DNA of 64,000 bases, taken from GCA-2726245 sp035513655 (GTDB lineage: Bacteria > Planctomycetota > Planctomycetia > Pirellulales > Pirellulaceae). The stretch covers positions 1 through 64,000 of the forward strand of contig DATKBV010000544.1 in the NCBI GenBank assembly GCA_035513655.1, given 5' to 3'. The notes under the pieces were generated by a model. That model worked only from the letters and a program-made list of their open reading frames with translations, ran no database searches and was not told where the DNA came from. Below are positions 61,941 through 64,000 of the stretch, one piece after another; within the stretch, counting starts at the first letter, position 1, and every line of letters starts with the position of its first letter. The position numbers were made by a program, and so were the translations under genes.

Positions 61941-61980
61941 GACTTGTGATCGATGTGCATACCGCCCCGAACATGAAGTG

Positions 61981-62007
61981 TGCGTGAGCAAGCGTAGCCT
62001 TGCTCGC
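61981..62007. terminator. Hairpin between convergent genes
   Basis: GAGCAAG (61986-61992) pairs with CTTGCTC (61999-62005) around CGTAGC, with flanking TGC/GCA able to extend it. It lies in the 80-bp gap between the ends of the 58860-61940 and 62022-64000 genes. There is no T-run. Its GCAAGCG core resembles the repeat at 16227-16297, so it may be a REP-like element acting as a bidirectional stop. Confidence 0.45.
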
Positions 62008-62021
62008 ATCTGGTTCGAACG

Positions 62022-64000
62022 TCAAGGGTAACTCCTCGCGACGCGGAAGCCAACTTCAGCGTTTCGGTTTCCAGGAAGACTTTGTCCCCGCGCGGCGCTC
62101 CGCACGCGGCCCGCGCTATCGTGGAACGAACCGCCTCGCACGACACGCGGATCACGCCCCGAGATTGGTGAAAACGAGTCGACCATGTGAGCTGTCGGCA
62201 CAATTCGATAGCGATCGTGACACCATTCGCTCGCGTTCCCGTGCATGTCGAACAATCCGTAGTCATTCGGCTTCCTCGCGCCGACGCTCATCGGCCGGCG
62301 CACCGAGGACTCGCCGAAGACGGCGTACTTGGCGAGCTGAGATTCGTCGCGGCCGAAATGATGAGCGGTCGTCGTACCCGCGCGACATGCGTACTCCCAC
62401 TCCGACTCCGTCGGCAAACGATAGCCAGCTCGAGAAAAGATGTCGCCGGCAATAGTCATCCCCGCCGCATATCCAGTGTCCGGACTCGGAATATAGCACC
62501 ATTGCTCTTGCGAGATGCCCGCCTTCTCGCTCAACCAGTTGCAATACGCCGCGGCATCGTACCACGAGACAAAAGTTTGTGGGCAATCGGGAGTGAGCTC
62601 GGACTGCTGCACCTTGCTGTAACGATGCGAGCGATTCTCAAAAAGGAATTGTTCGAACTGAGCGATCGATGTTTCCTTGCTCGCGATCGAGAAGCTGCGC
62701 CGGATCTGCTGGTTATGAAACGCCTCGTCGTCACCGCTCGAAACCTCGCCCGCGGGCGAACCCATCATGAATTCGGCAGGGCCAGGCACGATCACCATCG
62801 TGTGTCCTTGCGTGGTTACATACCACTGGCGATCTCCGAGGATCGTTTCGGCGCTCGTGCGGCGAAGTGTTCGAGCTACTTCGGCGCTTTGACCATATCT
62901 GAGCAAACTCCACTCGGCCGCGGCGTGCATTCCGCGATCAGGGTCCTCGCTGAAGATCTTCAACAACTCCTGAATGAACACCGGTGATGTCTCTTCTCGA
63001 GTGATCGCGGAGCCGGTTTGATCGCTTGGTTCGCTCGCCAGCTCGCCAGCGAGTAACAGCATCGCGCGCCGCGTGGATACGTCACTCTGCTTGCCCAAAG
63101 CGGACAGAACCTCTTGAGGTTCGACCGCCAACGGGCTGATGCGATGAATCAATCGGGTGCGCAGAGTTGGATCGGGATCGTGCTTCAGCAACGCCCAGAT
63201 GGCGTCGTCCTGGCCAAGCACCATCCAGATCGAAGCGGTACTAGCACGGAACTTGACAACCAGGTTTCGAGCCTGCGTCGTCAGCTCTGATCCCGCCAGC
63301 AAAAACGTCAAGAGCAGCGCACTAACAATCATTGTTACCGTTAGATGCTGACGCGCCGCGGCCTGCATCATTCGCCGTTGATTCTTCGTCCATTGCGAGG
63401 CGCGAGTGAGCAGACGAATCCGTAACCACTCGCTCATTGAGGGAAGCTGGCGACGCTCAGGCCGCGCGTTCCACATCGCCGCGCGTTCCGCTAAACGCAG
63501 TTCGGCCCGCCCGATAGGCGTCTCCTTCTGTCGTTTGGTGAGCCATTGGCGAAGGGATGGGACGAGATAGTCGTGAGTTAACTGGTAACATCGCCTGCCG
63601 GGAGACGAATCGCCGCCACTGAACTCGGTATCTACGGGCGTGAGCAAACGTGTTTCGCTATCCAGGATCCGCATCAGCTCCTTGAAAGCTCGCGGGTTCT
63701 GGCCATAGCCCGAAATGTCGAGCAGTGCGGGATAGGATCGAATATGGCCCTTAATGTCGCTCCCGGCATCGGGAAGCAGGGCTTCGAGGACTGCGCGCGC
63801 CGCCTGCTCGTGGGCACGACTTTGCAGATTGCCCGCACGTGCCGAAAATGTCTCCTCGAGAAAGGCCAGACCGACACCGTCTACGCCCCCAAGCTCGCGC
63901 AACGTGCTCGGAGTCCAAGGCCGCCCCTTGACCATCTCGGCAAACAACGCGAGCCGAACCGGGATCACCTTGCCTTCCTCGGCCAGGGCTTCAACCGACT
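62022..64000 (-). CDS. STAND/NACHT-type NTPase C-terminal half fused to SUMF1 domain, 5' end beyond the window
   Basis: The frame is open to the window edge, so the N-terminus is missing. What is visible starts in the helical region after a STAND-type ATPase (VIPVRLALFAEM, C-Y-Q-L-T-H-D-Y-L-V-P-S-L-R-Q-W-L). A membrane segment follows (LTVTMIVSALLLTFLLAG, about residue 215). The C-terminal 250 residues are a SUMF1/formylglycine-generating-enzyme-like domain (FMMGSPAGEV, Y-C-N-W-L-S, RLPTESEWEYACRAGT, NDYGLFDMHGNASEW, RVVRGGSF, G-F-R-V-A). Such kinase/STAND-SUMF1 proteins are typical of planctomycetes. The SUMF1 domain here is the generic type and is not evidence of sulfatase activation. Confidence 0.85.
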   Translation of the reverse strand, partial: SVEALAEEGKVIPVRLALFAEMVKGRPWTPSTLRELGGVDGVGLAFLEETFSARAGNLQSRAHEQAARAVLEALLPDAGSDIKGHIRSYPALLDISGYGQNPRAFKELMRILDSETRLLTPVDTEFSGGDSSPGRRCYQLTHDYLVPSLRQWLTKRQKETPIGRAELRLAERAAMWNARPERRQLPSMSEWLRIRLLTRASQWTKNQRRMMQAAARQHLTVTMIVSALLLTFLLAGSELTTQARNLVVKFRASTASIWMVLGQDDAIWALLKHDPDPTLRTRLIHRISPLAVEPQEVLSALGKQSDVSTRRAMLLLAGELASEPSDQTGSAITREETSPVFIQELLKIFSEDPDRGMHAAAEWSLLRYGQSAEVARTLRRTSAETILGDRQWYVTTQGHTMVIVPGPAEFMMGSPAGEVSSGDDEAFHNQQIRRSFSIASKETSIAQFEQFLFENRSHRYSKVQQSELTPDCPQTFVSWYDAAAYCNWLSEKAGISQEQWCYIPSPDTGYAAGMTIAGDIFSRAGYRLPTESEWEYACRAGTTTAHHFGRDESQLAKYAVFGESSVRRPMSVGARKPNDYGLFDMHGNASEWCHDRYRIVPTAHMVDSFSPISGRDPRVVRGGSFHDSAGRVRSAARGQSLPGNRNAEVGFRVARSYP

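Noticed and set aside
1..64000. CRISPR array
   Set aside because: No set of regularly spaced direct repeats was seen. The tandem unit near 54113-54147 is two short copies without spacers.
62022..64000. SUMF1 domain as the activating enzyme for the sulfatase at 1343
   Set aside because: It is fused to a STAND-type protein and lacks features specific to formylglycine-generating enzymes. Generic SUMF1 fusions are widespread in planctomycetes, and the two genes lie 60 kb apart.

Overview
The window looks like planctomycete chromosome. It carries a CxPxR sulfatase paired with a right-handed beta-helix protein, a DUF1559 prepilin-type protein, DUF4332 and SUMF1/STAND-type proteins, an IS66 remnant, and short GGAG ribosome binding sites before ATG or GTG starts. 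Calls come from reading the sequence and from family knowledge held in memory; no database search was run.

Layout. Positions 1-3235 are ordinary chromosome (beta-helix protein and sulfatase, minus strand). Positions 3236-53691 look like one integrated island of about 50 kb. An 18-bp direct repeat (GAAGCGGAGGGCAAGGGA) lies at 3236-3253 and again at 53674-53691, where it covers the 3' end of an intact tRNA-Ser(CGA). Just inside the left repeat is a decayed serine recombinase; just inside the right repeat is an excisionase-like HTH protein. The left arm (3.2-7.7 kb) is mostly decayed: recombinase, IS66 and aldehyde dehydrogenase pseudogenes. Positions 53692-64000 are again chromosome: tRNA-Ser, an AbiGi-like protein, a candidate structured RNA, a second beta-helix protein, a flippase-like membrane protein, a DUF4332 ATPase and a SUMF1/STAND protein cut by the window edge.

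The island cargo reads as a biosynthetic locus. A plus-strand run (35.7-51.3 kb) encodes an acyl carrier protein, a ketosynthase pair in which one partner has lost the catalytic Cys and His residues (KS-alpha plus chain-length-factor-like, as in type II polyketide synthases), two membrane-anchored FG-GAP/ASPIC-UnbV proteins, a TlpA-like thioredoxin lipoprotein, a CrtI-like oxidoreductase, an epimerase-acyltransferase fusion, an ABC1/UbiB kinase and an HMG-CoA reductase. The minus-strand half (9-35.4 kb) encodes a carotenoid oxygenase, a flavin halogenase-like enzyme, two patatin lipases, a haloalkane-dehalogenase-like fusion, two DUF1702-like proteins, two DUF1566 proteins and a degenerate ABC1 kinase. 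LuxR-type regulators with degenerate receivers sit at the divergent centre and at the far end. Four proteins share one N-terminal phasin-like tag and two share another, which suggests assembly on a common surface.

The most striking observation is that three genes are each interrupted by a single in-frame TGA where a Cys codon is expected, followed by a hairpin that fits a bacterial SECIS element. These are an AhpD-like protein (CxxC becomes C-P-Y-TGA) and both ASPIC/UnbV paralogs, which carry the TGA at the same aligned position. This suggests selenocysteine use, including a possibly undescribed selenoprotein family built into the biosynthetic cluster.
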